A stretch of 64,000 bases of DNA from Pseudomonas hormoni (GCF_018502625.1 NZ_CP075566.1:2423001-2487000); one strand, 5' to 3'. Shown: positions 53,511 through 62,782, numbered from the stretch's first letter. Program-made: numbers and translations. Notes: generated by a model not told the origin, from the sequence alone.

Positions 53511-54287
53511 ATGAAACAGTTATTTGCAGGGCTTGCTCTCGCAGCAACAATGATCAGTTCGACCGCTGCAATGGCCGCTCCGGTCAAACCAACCGTTGTG
53601 TTGGTGCATGGCGCCTTCGCCGACTCCAGCAGTTGGAACGGTGTGGTAAAAATTCTTGAAAAAGATGGGTATCCGGTAATCGCGGCCTCCAACCCTCTTC
53701 GCTCGCTCAAGGGTGACGCACAGTCGGTAGCTGATGTGTTGGCGAGCATCAAGACTCCAATCGTCTTGGTCGGGCACTCTTATGGCGGTCCGGTCATCAG
53801 CGAAGCTGCCTATGGAAATGCCAACGTCAAAGCCTTGGTTTACGTCGCAGCTATTGCACCCGAGGCAGGTGAGTCCACCGCAGACCTGGCGGGTCGCTTC
53901 CCAGGTAACACACTTGGCCCAACCCTGGCGCCACCGGTTGAATTGGCCGACGGTGGAAAGGACCTCTACATCCAACAGGACAAGTTTCACGATCAGTTCG
54001 CCGCGGATGTGTCGTACGCCGACGCCAAGGTGATGGCTGCGACCCAACGCCCTGTGACCGTAGAGGCGCTCAACGAAAAGTCGAGCGAGCCAGCGTGGAA
54101 AACCATTCCTTCATGGTTCGTTTACGGTGACAAGGACAAAAACATCCCTGCGCAAGCCCAGGCGTTCATGGCTGAACGAGCGCATGCCAAACGGACCGTG
54201 GCGGTCAAAGGCGCGTCCCATGTCGTGATGGTGTCCAATCCGAAGGTCGTTGCCAGCCTGATTGAAGCGGCTGCCACTGCCAAATGA
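53511..54287 (+). CDS. Exported alpha/beta hydrolase
   Basis: 258 residues from the ATG at 53511 with AGGA upstream. Signal peptide MKQLFAGLALAATMISSTAAMA. Core: VVLVHGAFADSSSWNGVVKI (oxyanion hole), nucleophile elbow GHSYGGPV (Ser), acid near FVYGDKDKNIP and histidine in GASHVVMVSNP. It belongs to the AlphaBeta_hydrolase_6-like group, often annotated as esterase. A copy with a large internal deletion lies at 30592-30836. Substrate unknown. Confidence 0.9.
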   Translation: MKQLFAGLALAATMISSTAAMAAPVKPTVVLVHGAFADSSSWNGVVKILEKDGYPVIAASNPLRSLKGDAQSVADVLASIKTPIVLVGHSYGGPVISEAAYGNANVKALVYVAAIAPEAGESTADLAGRFPGNTLGPTLAPPVELADGGKDLYIQQDKFHDQFAADVSYADAKVMAATQRPVTVEALNEKSSEPAWKTIPSWFVYGDKDKNIPAQAQAFMAERAHAKRTVAVKGASHVVMVSNPKVVASLIEAAATAK

Positions 54288-54328
54288 CGATTGCTTGCAA
54301 CCGTCATTGGAACGGTCGCGGCATTCGT

Positions 54329-54406
54329 TCAACTTGCATCTGGCCGAAAGGCCGGATGCACTTGCAGACCCTCGACAATGTAGTCGACAAAACTGCGTAC
54401 ACGCAT
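54329..54406 (-). pseudogene. C-terminal stub of a LysR regulator
   Basis: Leftward the stretch reads MRVRSFVDYIVEGLQVHPAF then RPDAS and a stop, matching the last 25 residues of the LysR protein at 30878-31789 (MRVRSFVDHIVDGLREHPAM). The rest of the gene is replaced by the cytochrome P460 gene. It keeps the convergent hydrolase/LysR arrangement seen at 30.6-31.8 kb. Confidence 0.8.
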
Positions 54407-54422
54407 CGTTGGAGAATTTGTG

Positions 54423-54962
54423 ATGACTTCAAAATTGCTCGTTCTAACCGCGACCGCCAGTATTCTCTGCGGGTTAGCTTTCTCAATTGTTGCATCCGCT
54501 GATTCAACCCCTGGTCCAGCCGCAGAGGGATCGCCAGTTTTCGGTGTGACACTCCCACCGGGCTACCGGAACTGGCAATTTGTCAGCATTGCTCATGAAG
54601 AAGGTGATAAACCTGACATCCGTGTAATTCTGGGAAATGATGTCGCCATGAAAGCGTTTAGGGATGGGAATCTTCCATTTCCAGATGGCACTATCATCGC
54701 TCGACTCGCTTATAAATATGAATCCTCCGCGCAAAACAATGCTGTGTTTGGTCGAGACCAGTCTTTCATCGCGGGCGAGCCCACGAACGTCCAGATCGAA
54801 GTCAAAGACTCCAAGCGTTACGCCAGTACAGGCGGATGGGGTTACGGGCAGTTTGAAAACGGCAAGCCAAACCCCAGTGAAAAGATCATCAATGGCTGCT
54901 TCGCTTGCCATACGAAATTGCCCCCTGCGACGGACCTGATCTTCACAAAGTACTCCGAATAA
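54423..54962 (+). CDS. Cytochrome P460 family protein
   Basis: 179 residues from the ATG at 54423. Signal peptide to about residue 26. P460 hallmarks: LPPGYRNWQFVSIAHEE, GTIIARLAYKYESS, GGWGYGQFENGKP, and the C-terminal haem site CFACH (159-163). Characterised P460 proteins are periplasmic haem enzymes that oxidise hydroxylamine or bind NO; many pseudomonad homologues are uncharacterised. Its acquisition cut off a LysR gene, of which the stub remains just upstream. Confidence 0.9.
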   Translation: MTSKLLVLTATASILCGLAFSIVASADSTPGPAAEGSPVFGVTLPPGYRNWQFVSIAHEEGDKPDIRVILGNDVAMKAFRDGNLPFPDGTIIARLAYKYESSAQNNAVFGRDQSFIAGEPTNVQIEVKDSKRYASTGGWGYGQFENGKPNPSEKIINGCFACHTKLPPATDLIFTKYSE

Positions 54963-55508
54963 CTGACCGTCGCATGCACTCAGCTTGGTATCGATGGCCA
55001 AGTAGAAGATCACCAAATCTCATATCTTCAGCATGCTGAAGACTTACCCGGGTGGCCCAGATATCTCCTACTCGGAGCGGGGGCTTTCTGCCCGCCAAGT
55101 TTTGCATTGTTCCAGGGCAAATGAGTACTTCTAATGATTGTGTTCACGTCTTGTCCTTCACGTTGAGGGAGGACAAGGATGGGTCGGTCAGGTGGCGGCA
55201 CTATTCGCCCCATAAAAGCCCGCCGCCGTAGGCTCTGCTCGCTGGTAGTTAAAAATCTAACCATGGTTATGGCGAATGAGCAATTCACGCGGAAAATTGT
55301 GCCCTGCTCCAGCGTTCACCGGACCTCGATCTTTCCGCCATGGCCTTCGAAACTCAGCTCGGCTACCCCATTTCTCCAATTGGCAATTGGGTCGATTCCT
55401 ACCCGTCACGACAGGCGGCAATCGGCCAAAAGCGGATGCTCAGCGGTTCGGCTGAACAGCGGCTTGGACAATCATCACGACCTTATGTTTCTTTGGATCA
55501 AGAGCGTG
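54963..55508. other. Intergenic region with an 18-bp perfect palindrome
   Basis: About 545 bp. At 55025-55042 lies TCTTCAGCATGCTGAAGA, a perfect palindrome that could be an operator or part of a terminator for the P460 gene. Frames crossing the region have no recognised domain. Confidence 0.4.
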
Positions 55509-56144
55509 TCAGGTGCGGGAGGCCAGCAACTTTATCCCAGCGGCTCCGAACACTATGGCCAGGGTACCTTCGATGTATCGGCGCGCCCTGCGATACCCCC
55601 TGATCATGGGTTCGGTGGAAAAGACGATCGCATAGCCACAGAAGATAGTGACACTCAGCATCGCGCATCCAGCCAGAATAATCACAACCGTTGTTGGCGT
55701 AGCTTCCGGCCCCAACCCGAGCGTCATAGTCGCAATCCAACCCAGCAACGCTTTGGGGTTTGTAAGATGCATGAGCAATCCGCGCTGGTAGAGGCTGAAG
55801 CCGGAAACTCTCGGCGCAGCCGCTATCCCCTTCCCTAGATGCTCATCGGAAGTAAGCGCCGATCGACCAGCCTTGAAGGCGAGGAATAACAGGTAGCCCC
55901 CTCCGACCACTTTCAAGACACCGAGCGCTTGCGCGTACTGTGCCAGGATGGCTGAGACACCCGTAGCGGCCATCGATCCCCAAAAAAACGAACCACTGAT
56001 AACGCCTGCCGCAAGAAGCAGCGCTGGCTGCCTGCCTTGGTGCATCGCGACGCCCATGATCCGCATATTGCTAGGTCCTGGACTCGCCGCTCCAACGATA
56101 TAGGCGGTGAATACGAGCAGCAGATGGTGAGAATCAAACGACAT
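55509..56144 (-). CDS. LysE/RhtB family exporter
   Basis: 211 residues; membrane protein with AYIVGAASPGPSNMRIMGVA at the start and LLMHLTNPKALLGWIATMTL in the middle, both family marks. Not closely similar to the exporter at 14690. Located 62 bp downstream of the B3/B4-domain gene on the same strand, so probably co-transcribed and controlled by the XRE-cupin regulator. Typically exports an amino acid. Confidence 0.9.
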   Translation of the reverse strand: MSFDSHHLLLVFTAYIVGAASPGPSNMRIMGVAMHQGRQPALLLAAGVISGSFFWGSMAATGVSAILAQYAQALGVLKVVGGGYLLFLAFKAGRSALTSDEHLGKGIAAAPRVSGFSLYQRGLLMHLTNPKALLGWIATMTLGLGPEATPTTVVIILAGCAMLSVTIFCGYAIVFSTEPMIRGYRRARRYIEGTLAIVFGAAGIKLLASRT

Positions 56145-56206
56145 TGAAAGCCCCTTAGCAAAGTTAGATGCCCGTCAGAAGAAGCCTGTGCCGTCTCGCT
56201 TATTCA

Positions 56207-56902
56207 TTAGTTGGCTCCTGGGCCGATGAGCACACTCTCAATCTGCACACCGGGCATCATTAGTTGCAAACCTTCGATCAGCTTGTCACCCGCTTCCGTT
56301 AACGCTTCAAGGGGCATGGCCGGCAAACTCTCCAGAATAAACCACATATGCTTTGCATCTGCGCTCAGCCGTGTTCTCACGCCTTGCCGCCAATTCCAAC
56401 GACGACAAGTCACACCTTTATCATCCCGCCAAATAACTTCGCCGGGCTCAGGAAACTCAAGGGCAGCGGAGCCCTCTCTCATAGTGTCAAACGGTTCCGA
56501 TCCATCAGCAACAGAAAGTCGCGGTAAGCCCACATAGGCTTCAACGTTTTCACCGCCGACAGGGACTGCATACTCAATGCTAATCGCGTTGTAGAGATCA
56601 ACCACTGGATCGATACTCGGCAGGCTGCCATCACGCAGGACCCGTTTGCGCAGAGCTTCAGCCGAGCAAGGTGTGCGCTGCGGCTTGGCACCGAACGCTC
56701 GGAAAAGATCCGCCCAAGCTGTCAGGTGAGCCTCAGCCCATAGTACGCCACCCGCCGAAACCGATTGGCAGGCTCGAGCCAAAGCATCTTTGCCAATATC
56801 CGGATTGGCGATCGGGGCAGCTTCGACCACAATACTCAGCGCTCTGAACTCAGGCGCCAGTTGGACTACATGCTGGTCAATTGACGGTAGTACGGACAGC
56901 AT
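56207..56902 (-). CDS. B3/B4 tRNA-binding-domain protein
   Basis: 231 residues. It resembles the B3/B4 domain of phenylalanyl-tRNA synthetase beta as a free-standing protein: AFGAKPQRTPCSAEALRKRV, PVVDLYNAISIEYAVPVGGE and GVTCRRWNWRQGVRT. Free-standing B3/B4 proteins are thought to act on tRNA or amino-acid metabolites and often occur next to XRE-cupin regulators and LysE exporters, as here. Exact function not established. Confidence 0.88.
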   Translation of the reverse strand: MLSVLPSIDQHVVQLAPEFRALSIVVEAAPIANPDIGKDALARACQSVSAGGVLWAEAHLTAWADLFRAFGAKPQRTPCSAEALRKRVLRDGSLPSIDPVVDLYNAISIEYAVPVGGENVEAYVGLPRLSVADGSEPFDTMREGSAALEFPEPGEVIWRDDKGVTCRRWNWRQGVRTRLSADAKHMWFILESLPAMPLEALTEAGDKLIEGLQLMMPGVQIESVLIGPGAN

Positions 56903-56946
56903 CAGAGAATCCCCTCAACCTAAATTTCACTGCATACTAGGGATCA

Positions 56947-57564
56947 ATGACCAAAATAGTCAATATATCGACCAATACAGGCGCTGACGTTCAGACGGTT
57001 AGCGAAGCGGTTTCCCGCAAGCTCAAACAGGAGCGAAAGAAGCGGAGAATCACTCTGGACGAGCTTTCCCGTCTCTCCGGTGTAAGCAAAGGCATGGTAG
57101 TCGAGATCGAGAAATGCACTGCCAACCCAAGCATCGCGATTCTTTGCAAAATCGCAGGTGCCTTGGGCCTTTCTGTTGCGGATGTCGTCAACGTGTCCGA
57201 CGCCCCATCCGCTCACCTCATTGAGCGCCAGAACATCCCCACGTTATGGACCGGTAGTTTGGGGGGAACAGCACGCCTGCTTGCAGGGACCACTGGCCCG
57301 AACATGATTGAACTATGGCGATGGGAGATGTATCCAGGCGAGACATTCGCTTCATCAGGACACCCTCAGGACACTGTTGAGCTATTTCACGTGGAGAAAG
57401 GAATTCTCAAGCTCACAGTGGGTGAGACCGAGTTATCCGTTTCAGAAGGTTGTTCTGCCGTAGCAAAAACCGATGTTCCACATTCCTATTCCAACGGCGG
57501 GAAATCCAAGCTGATATTCACCATGTCTGTAACAGAATTACATCTCTCCGCCCCCGAAATATAA
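56947..57564 (+). CDS. XRE family regulator with C-terminal cupin
   Basis: 205 residues. N-terminal HTH_XRE (LKQERKKRRITLDELSRLSG, SKGMVVEIEKCTANPSIAIL) and C-terminal cupin_2 (WEMYPGETFASSGHPQDTVE then LFHVEKGILKLTVGE). Divergent from the B3/B4-LysE pair with only 44 bp between starts, so it probably represses that pair and itself, relieved by a small ligand in the cupin pocket. Confidence 0.92.
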   Translation: MTKIVNISTNTGADVQTVSEAVSRKLKQERKKRRITLDELSRLSGVSKGMVVEIEKCTANPSIAILCKIAGALGLSVADVVNVSDAPSAHLIERQNIPTLWTGSLGGTARLLAGTTGPNMIELWRWEMYPGETFASSGHPQDTVELFHVEKGILKLTVGETELSVSEGCSAVAKTDVPHSYSNGGKSKLIFTMSVTELHLSAPEI

Positions 57565-57728
57565 GGACATCGGATGGCGCGTATCTGCTTCGGGATGTTT
57601 GCGGCCCTTTGCCACGGTCAAAGAGGACTCCTAGCGTTGATAGTCGCGCCTATTGGCATGTCTGGCTGCACGCCCCAACCTATCGACACCACAGACTGCT
57701 ACGCTTTCTTCTCCACAGAGGAAATGCA

Positions 57729-57887
57729 ATGCCAAACTCAGATCTGCTGCCGTCCCTGCTTTTTAAGATCAACGAAAATCAGCTTGCCTTGGAGTCTGCC
57801 ATATTGGAGCTTTCAACTTGGGTAGAGAGTCGCGGTTCGACTGAAGTGACAGACAACATTCGTGGAGCCCTGGCTGCGATAGACTGA
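57729..57887 (+). CDS. Small Pseudomonas-type hypothetical protein, shortened
   Basis: 52 residues, start after AGAGGA. ENQLALESAILELSTWVESR resembles a family of short conserved pseudomonad proteins. The frame ends at TGA after GALAAID, but the next codons read NEEFIKM, like the family's usual tail, so the stop looks premature. Function unknown. Confidence 0.55.
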   Translation: MPNSDLLPSLLFKINENQLALESAILELSTWVESRGSTEVTDNIRGALAAID

Positions 57888-58166
57888 AACGAAGAATTCA
57901 TCAAAATGACTTTGGCTGTGATGATGACTCCGGAGTGACTGCCGCCAAAAGCGGACACTTCTTCTAAAAGCTTCAAACCATCAAGGATGGCCAACCCTTG
58001 TGATTATTTGGTCACGCCCTCTCTGCTCCATTCAACGTATCTGAGAACTGGCTCAGTTACAGCCGGCACTCCAAATGTCACGTCCAGCAGAGCGTATGCG
58101 CCGCTCAATTGATCGTTTGAGCAGCGCATCGCCTCGGCGTTCGTCTACGACAGCTCGACCTACGAA
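57888..58166. other. Intergenic region
   Basis: Nearly 280 bp between convergent genes. No gene or clear terminator recognised. Confidence 0.35.
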
Positions 58167-58922
58167 TTAAGCAAGGTAGCCGCCGTTCACATCCAACACG
58201 GAGCCGGTGATGTAACTGGCTGTTGGTCCCGCCAGGAACAAGATACCCGCTGCAACTTCTTCGACGGTCGCCATGCGGCGAATGGCATGTACATCCATCA
58301 GGCTTGGTGGCAAACCATCTTTCGAGGCAGCAGCCATGTCTGTAGCCATCAGGCCTGCCTGGACGACGTTGACCGTAATGTTGCGTGCACCCAAATCGCG
58401 GGCGGCACCCTTCGAGTAGCCAATTACAGCGGCCTTGGTGGCGGCGTAGTCAGCAGTTCCAGGAAATCCGGCACGGGTACCGAGACCGGAACCCACTGAA
58501 ACGATGCGACCGCCTTCTGGCAGATGCTTCACTGCGGCCCTGATATTGGCGACCACGCCTGCGACGTTGATTTTCCATTGGCGATCCATTGCATCGTTGT
58601 CAATACTTGGGTCATCCAGAGTCTTGCCTTGCCAGGCTACGGCTGCGTTGTTCACCAACACATCGAGTCGACCGAAGTGTTTAACCACCTCTGCCATCAA
58701 TGCGTCAGCTGTTTCAGGGGCGCCTTGATCCGCCTTGATCGCACGGGCCTTGACGCCTCTCGACTGTAGATCCGCCACTACCGACAACGCCTTGCCTTCG
58801 GACTCGACATAGGTGATTGCGATATCGGCGCCTTCGTCAGCGAACGCCCGTGCAGTGGCAGCGCCAAGACCGCGGGAACCGCCGGTAATCAGTACAACCT
58901 TGCCGGTGAAAATCTTGCTCAT
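58167..58922 (-). CDS. Short-chain dehydrogenase/reductase
   Basis: 251 residues, classical SDR: TGGSRGLGAATARAFADEGA (cofactor), NNAAVAW, catalytic YAATK in GFPGTADYAATKAAVIG, and the C-terminal SYITGSVLDVNGGYLA. A reductase of ketones or alcohols with NAD(P). It lies 12 bp after the MFS gene, so the two form an operon governed by the divergent TetR. Confidence 0.92.
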   Translation of the reverse strand: MSKIFTGKVVLITGGSRGLGAATARAFADEGADIAITYVESEGKALSVVADLQSRGVKARAIKADQGAPETADALMAEVVKHFGRLDVLVNNAAVAWQGKTLDDPSIDNDAMDRQWKINVAGVVANIRAAVKHLPEGGRIVSVGSGLGTRAGFPGTADYAATKAAVIGYSKGAARDLGARNITVNVVQAGLMATDMAAASKDGLPPSLMDVHAIRRMATVEEVAAGILFLAGPTASYITGSVLDVNGGYLA

Positions 58923-58934
58923 GGAACACCTTCT

Positions 58935-60146
58935 CTACTTCATGGGTACAACGATGGGATTGGTTTTCGAATCTTTGCTCAAACCATCCAGCAGCAACGC
59001 AGCGATCAAACAGAGCACCCCGGCAACAATCAGTGTGTCGCTGGGCCCAATCCAATCGATCATCAGTCCACCGCTTAAGGCGCCCAGGGCTAGCGCGATT
59101 TGCGCCACGCTCACAAACAGAGCGGCACCGCTTTCGTAATTGTCGGGAGCGGCTTGGTACATCCAGATCTGCATACATACCGGGATCGCGCCAAAAGCGA
59201 AGCCCCATACTGCCGAGAACAGGTAAGCGGACAGAGGGCCCAGCACGAGCAATCCGCCGAGCAAAATGGTTGTTCCTAACAACACCGACATAGCGATGAA
59301 CGCTCGGCGAATGCTTTTGTCAGCTGCTATTTCGGCAAAGAAATTTCCGGCAATGCCGAATAGGCCATAGGTGAAAAGCAAGCGAGTCAGGGTCAATTGA
59401 TCGACACCCGTGAACGTTTTCAGAAAAGGTTCCAAATAGGTGTAGCCAGCGAATTGCCCAGCGAAGAGAAACAGCGTGGTCAGCAAGCCCAGCCGTGCCT
59501 GCGTGACGGTAAACAAGGCGCGCAAATGGTGAAGACCAATGGATTGATGGACCGGTAAAGAGGGCACCAACACCAGCTGGCTCATCAGCACAATCATCCC
59601 CAACCCTGCATTTGCCAGAAATGCCTGGCGCCAGCCCAGCCACTCGCCGAGTTGGGATCCGGCTGGAACGCCGAGAATCATGCCGATCGATATGCCCGCT
59701 GAAATCAGAGCGGTAGCACGAGCACCTGATGCGTGTGGGATCAGCCTTCGACCCGCGGATACGGCAAACGTCCAGAAGCCACCAACTGCCACGCCTAGAA
59801 ATACCCGCCCTACTAACAGCAGTGTCACGTCACTTGCGAATGCGACGATCAGGTTCGACACGCAAATCAGCACGGTCATGCACAACAGCTTCAAGCGGCG
59901 ATCCAGACGCCCCGCCAGCAATGTCAAAGCAGGAGCTGCGAACGCCGCGACGAAGCCTGGAGTAGTGACGCTCAGGCCGGCGATTCCTTTGGTGATATCG
60001 AGACTGTCTGCTATCGGCGTCAGGAGGCCTATCGGTAAAAACTCACTGGTGACCAGCAGGAATGTACCCGCGGCGACCGAGAGAACGGCCAGCCAAGCCT
60101 GCCAGGTTGTCGGTGGACTTTCTATGTTCTCGCAGGATGAAGGCAT
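58935..60146 (-). CDS. MFS efflux transporter
   Basis: 403 residues, twelve hydrophobic segments. Motif A-like LAGRLDRRLKLLCMTVLICV and the antiporter-type GRVFLGVAVGGFWTFAVSAG resemble the arabinose-efflux/DHA1 group (AraJ/YdhP-like). Probably exports a small toxic compound. First gene of the leftward unit, with a TetR-type dyad just upstream of its start. Confidence 0.9.
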   Translation of the reverse strand: MPSSCENIESPPTTWQAWLAVLSVAAGTFLLVTSEFLPIGLLTPIADSLDITKGIAGLSVTTPGFVAAFAAPALTLLAGRLDRRLKLLCMTVLICVSNLIVAFASDVTLLLVGRVFLGVAVGGFWTFAVSAGRRLIPHASGARATALISAGISIGMILGVPAGSQLGEWLGWRQAFLANAGLGMIVLMSQLVLVPSLPVHQSIGLHHLRALFTVTQARLGLLTTLFLFAGQFAGYTYLEPFLKTFTGVDQLTLTRLLFTYGLFGIAGNFFAEIAADKSIRRAFIAMSVLLGTTILLGGLLVLGPLSAYLFSAVWGFAFGAIPVCMQIWMYQAAPDNYESGAALFVSVAQIALALGALSGGLMIDWIGPSDTLIVAGVLCLIAALLLDGLSKDSKTNPIVVPMK

Positions 60147-60161
60147 GGAAAGGCTCTAATA

Positions 60162-60192
60162 AATACCGATCGTTATGCTAACGAACGGTATT
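60162..60192. promoter_or_regulatory. TetR-type operator dyad
   Basis: Two 14-base arms (AATACCGATCGTTA and TAACGAACGGTATT) match as inverted repeats in 13 of 14 positions around TGC. It lies 16 bp upstream of the MFS start and 106 bp before the tetR start. A half-site-like TAACGATCTGTATT occurs near 60223-60236. Likely the binding site of the adjacent TetR protein, controlling both directions. Confidence 0.75.
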
Positions 60193-60297
60193 GAAAGCCA
60201 GAGCCAGAGTCAACAGATTCAGTAACGATCTGTATTTTTTCTAGGCATCCACGAAGTTTATGGCGGATAATGAAACGTCTTTTTTTCAGGAATCGAT

Positions 60298-60876
60298 ATG
60301 GGACGGCAGAGAGAATTTAGCCCCGACGATGCACTTGACGCAGCTCTGACCGAATTTTGGAGCAAGGGCTATGAAGGCACATCCTATGCAGACCTCAGCG
60401 CAGCGACCGGCGTCGCTCGCCCCGGCTTGTATGCAGTTTTTGGTAACAAGGAGGAGCTATTCTTCAAAGCGCTTGACCGCTACGAAACGCTCTACATGGG
60501 ATTCATGGGGCAATCGCTTGCATTGCCCAAAGCAAAAGCCGTAATTGGGGCGATCCTGAGTGGCTCGATCAATCTGCAAACTGCGCAGGAAACTGCAAAA
60601 GGCTGCCTTGGCATCAATGGCGCGATCGCCTGCACTGAGCCCTCGGAGCCCGTCCGCCTGGAGCTTGTCCGGCGCCGCAAGCAGTCCGAAAAGGCTTTGG
60701 CCGTACGTCTGCAACAAGCCAAGGATGAGGGAGATCTACCGCCAAGCGTCGTGCCAAAAGACCTGGCACGTTACGTAATGACGGTGACTCAGGGCATGGC
60801 TGTACAAGCTAAAGCCGGGGCAAGCAAAGCTGAATTGCGGCGTGTAGCGGACATTTTGCTAGCACAATTGCCGTAG
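60298..60876 (+). CDS. TetR family repressor
   Basis: 192 residues. N-terminal HTH (DAALTEFWSKGYEGTSYADL then ATGVARPGLYAVFGNKEELF) and a ligand-binding C-terminal domain with a TetR_C-type AKGCLGINGAIAC segment. Divergent from the MFS-SDR operon with an operator dyad between, so it probably represses that operon until an efflux substrate binds. Confidence 0.92.
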   Translation: MGRQREFSPDDALDAALTEFWSKGYEGTSYADLSAATGVARPGLYAVFGNKEELFFKALDRYETLYMGFMGQSLALPKAKAVIGAILSGSINLQTAQETAKGCLGINGAIACTEPSEPVRLELVRRRKQSEKALAVRLQQAKDEGDLPPSVVPKDLARYVMTVTQGMAVQAKAGASKAELRRVADILLAQLP

Positions 60877-60879
60877 GCG

Positions 60880-61800
60880 TCAATCGGCACGGAAGTGTTG
60901 GCAGAGCGATTTCTGAAAATGTTCCAACAGAAAATCGATGAATACCCGAGTTTTGGCCGGCAAAGATTTTTTGGAAGAGTAGTAAACCGAGACCACGCCT
61001 AGATCTACATACCAATCAGGCAATAATCGAATCAGCTCACCGCGTTGCAAGCGAGGCCAGGCGCGATCCAAGGGTAGCAGCGCGATACCTAGCCCCATCA
61101 CAGCACAGCTACACAGCGCTTCTGGGTCGTTCATGATGGCTGCTGGTTTTAGATTGAGGTCAAACCGCCCTTCCCCGGAATCACGAAGCGTCCAGTTCAA
61201 CAAACGCCCTGAGTTGGTCGAACGCATGACGATGCCATCAACCCCCTGCAACTCGCTGGGCGTAGTGGGTAGCGGCTTGCCTTCCAGCCATGACGGAGCA
61301 GCGACAGCCACGAGATGAAGTTTGGCCAGTTCTCGTGCCACAACACCAGGTGACAATTCCATGCCGCCACCAATAGCGACATCAAACCCTTCACCTATCA
61401 AATCCACGCGTCGGATTTCTAAATGCCAATCTGGCACCACAGCGGGGTAACGCTGCTTGAAGGTCTTGAGCAATGGCAATACATAATCGTAAGCCAAAGA
61501 CGGTGACAAATTGACCCGCAATCGTCCTGCGGGGACTTCTCTGGCTTCGCCTATCTGGTTGATGGCCCCCTGGATGGTTTCCAGGCCTTCTGCGACCTGT
61601 TGGTAAAACAACTCTCCCGCTTCGGTGAGGGTGAGACTTCGCGTGCTGCGGTGGAACAACCGCGTACCTAGATTGGCTTCAAGGCGCGCCACATTTTTAC
61701 TGACAGCGGCTGCGGAAACTCCCATGCGCCGTGCGGCTTCGGAAAAGCTGCTGGCTTCCGCGGCACGGACGAAGGATTCAAGATTACCTAGGGTTTCCAC
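60880..61800 (-). CDS. LysR family transcriptional regulator
   Basis: 306 residues from the GTG at 61800, chosen because GGAG lies six bases upstream; the frame opens further at a TTG at 61812. HTH LGNLESFVRAAEASSFSEAA and VSAAAVSKNVARLEANLGTR. Divergent from the NmrA-like gene at 61913, its probable target, and convergent with the tetR gene, whose stop is four bases away. Confidence 0.9.
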   Translation of the reverse strand: METLGNLESFVRAAEASSFSEAARRMGVSAAAVSKNVARLEANLGTRLFHRSTRSLTLTEAGELFYQQVAEGLETIQGAINQIGEAREVPAGRLRVNLSPSLAYDYVLPLLKTFKQRYPAVVPDWHLEIRRVDLIGEGFDVAIGGGMELSPGVVARELAKLHLVAVAAPSWLEGKPLPTTPSELQGVDGIVMRSTNSGRLLNWTLRDSGEGRFDLNLKPAAIMNDPEALCSCAVMGLGIALLPLDRAWPRLQRGELIRLLPDWYVDLGVVSVYYSSKKSLPAKTRVFIDFLLEHFQKSLCQHFRAD

Positions 61801-61912
61801 GATCATCTCCAACTTTTGGTTGAAGCTAATTCTACCTATTGAAGACTAATTTATCTTTGAAGCTTTGGTCATGATGGGCTTCCTCCTGGTTATCAAGATT
61901 GGAAAAAGCATC

Positions 61913-62782
61913 ATGGCAAAAATTCTCGTTACTGGCGCGACAGGTAGATTGGGCAATGCTGTCTTGCGATCACTGGTTCAAAAAATCCCAGCATCAGATG
62001 TTGTGGCAATGGCACGTGATGTTGAAAAGGCTGAGCCTCTGGCTGCATTAGGTATAGAAGTGCGCTACGGGGATTACACCGATTACGATTCGTTGGTGGC
62101 GGCATTCGAAGGAATAGAAAAAATCTACTTGGTGTCAGCCGTAGCGTTCAGTGATCGTCTTGCCCAACATAAAAACGTGATCGTTGCTGCCGGCCGGGCG
62201 GGTGTTCGCCATGTGGTTTACACCAGTATTCAACGGGTCAACGATGAGCTGGCACCTATTGAAGGAGTGACGGAGAGCGATATAGCTACCGAGCGATTGC
62301 TTAAGAAGTCGGGCCTCACGTACACGATTATTCAACATCCGCTATACGCCGACGATTTGCCCTTCCTCATCGGCACCAATGCGGCAAAAGAAGACTTCAG
62401 CGCCCCAGCAGGTCAAGGTCGAGCTAGCTTCGCCACTTTTGCCGAGCTGGCAGAGGCCGGTGCCGCACTGTTAACCGAAACAGGGTATGAAAACAGCACT
62501 TGCCTGCTGAATGCGGGACAGACGTGGTCATTCCAGGACATCGCTGACGGGTTGGCTCGACTGACGGGGAAGCCGGTTGATTACCAACCAATTTCCGCTC
62601 AAGCATTCATCGCCGCTCGAGAGGCTGATGGCTGGCCAACATCGCTCGCAAAATTCCTCAGCGGCTGGGGTAATGCCATCGATAAAGGCGCTTTCGACCA
62701 GAGCAGTCGTACACTTGAAAAACTGTTGGGACGCAAGCCGAAAGATCTTGAGGGTATTCTACGGGTGGCTTTCGCTCTCTAA
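61913..62782 (+). CDS. NmrA/QOR2-like NAD(P)-binding SDR protein
   Basis: 289 residues from the ATG at 61913. Starts MAKILVTGATGRLGNAVLRS; atypical SDR (NmrA, quinone oxidoreductase 2-like), with TSIQRVND and YTIIQHPLYADDLP, lacking the classical YxxxK. Such proteins act as NAD(P)-dependent quinone reductases or redox sensors. Divergent from a LysR gene, a common pair for quinone or electrophile response. Confidence 0.9.
   Translation: MAKILVTGATGRLGNAVLRSLVQKIPASDVVAMARDVEKAEPLAALGIEVRYGDYTDYDSLVAAFEGIEKIYLVSAVAFSDRLAQHKNVIVAAGRAGVRHVVYTSIQRVNDELAPIEGVTESDIATERLLKKSGLTYTIIQHPLYADDLPFLIGTNAAKEDFSAPAGQGRASFATFAELAEAGAALLTETGYENSTCLLNAGQTWSFQDIADGLARLTGKPVDYQPISAQAFIAAREADGWPTSLAKFLSGWGNAIDKGAFDQSSRTLEKLLGRKPKDLEGILRVAFAL

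Noticed and set aside
55179..55838. 219-codon rightward frame across the LysE exporter
   Set aside because: More than half is antisense to the exporter gene, and the residue make-up is unlike a protein.
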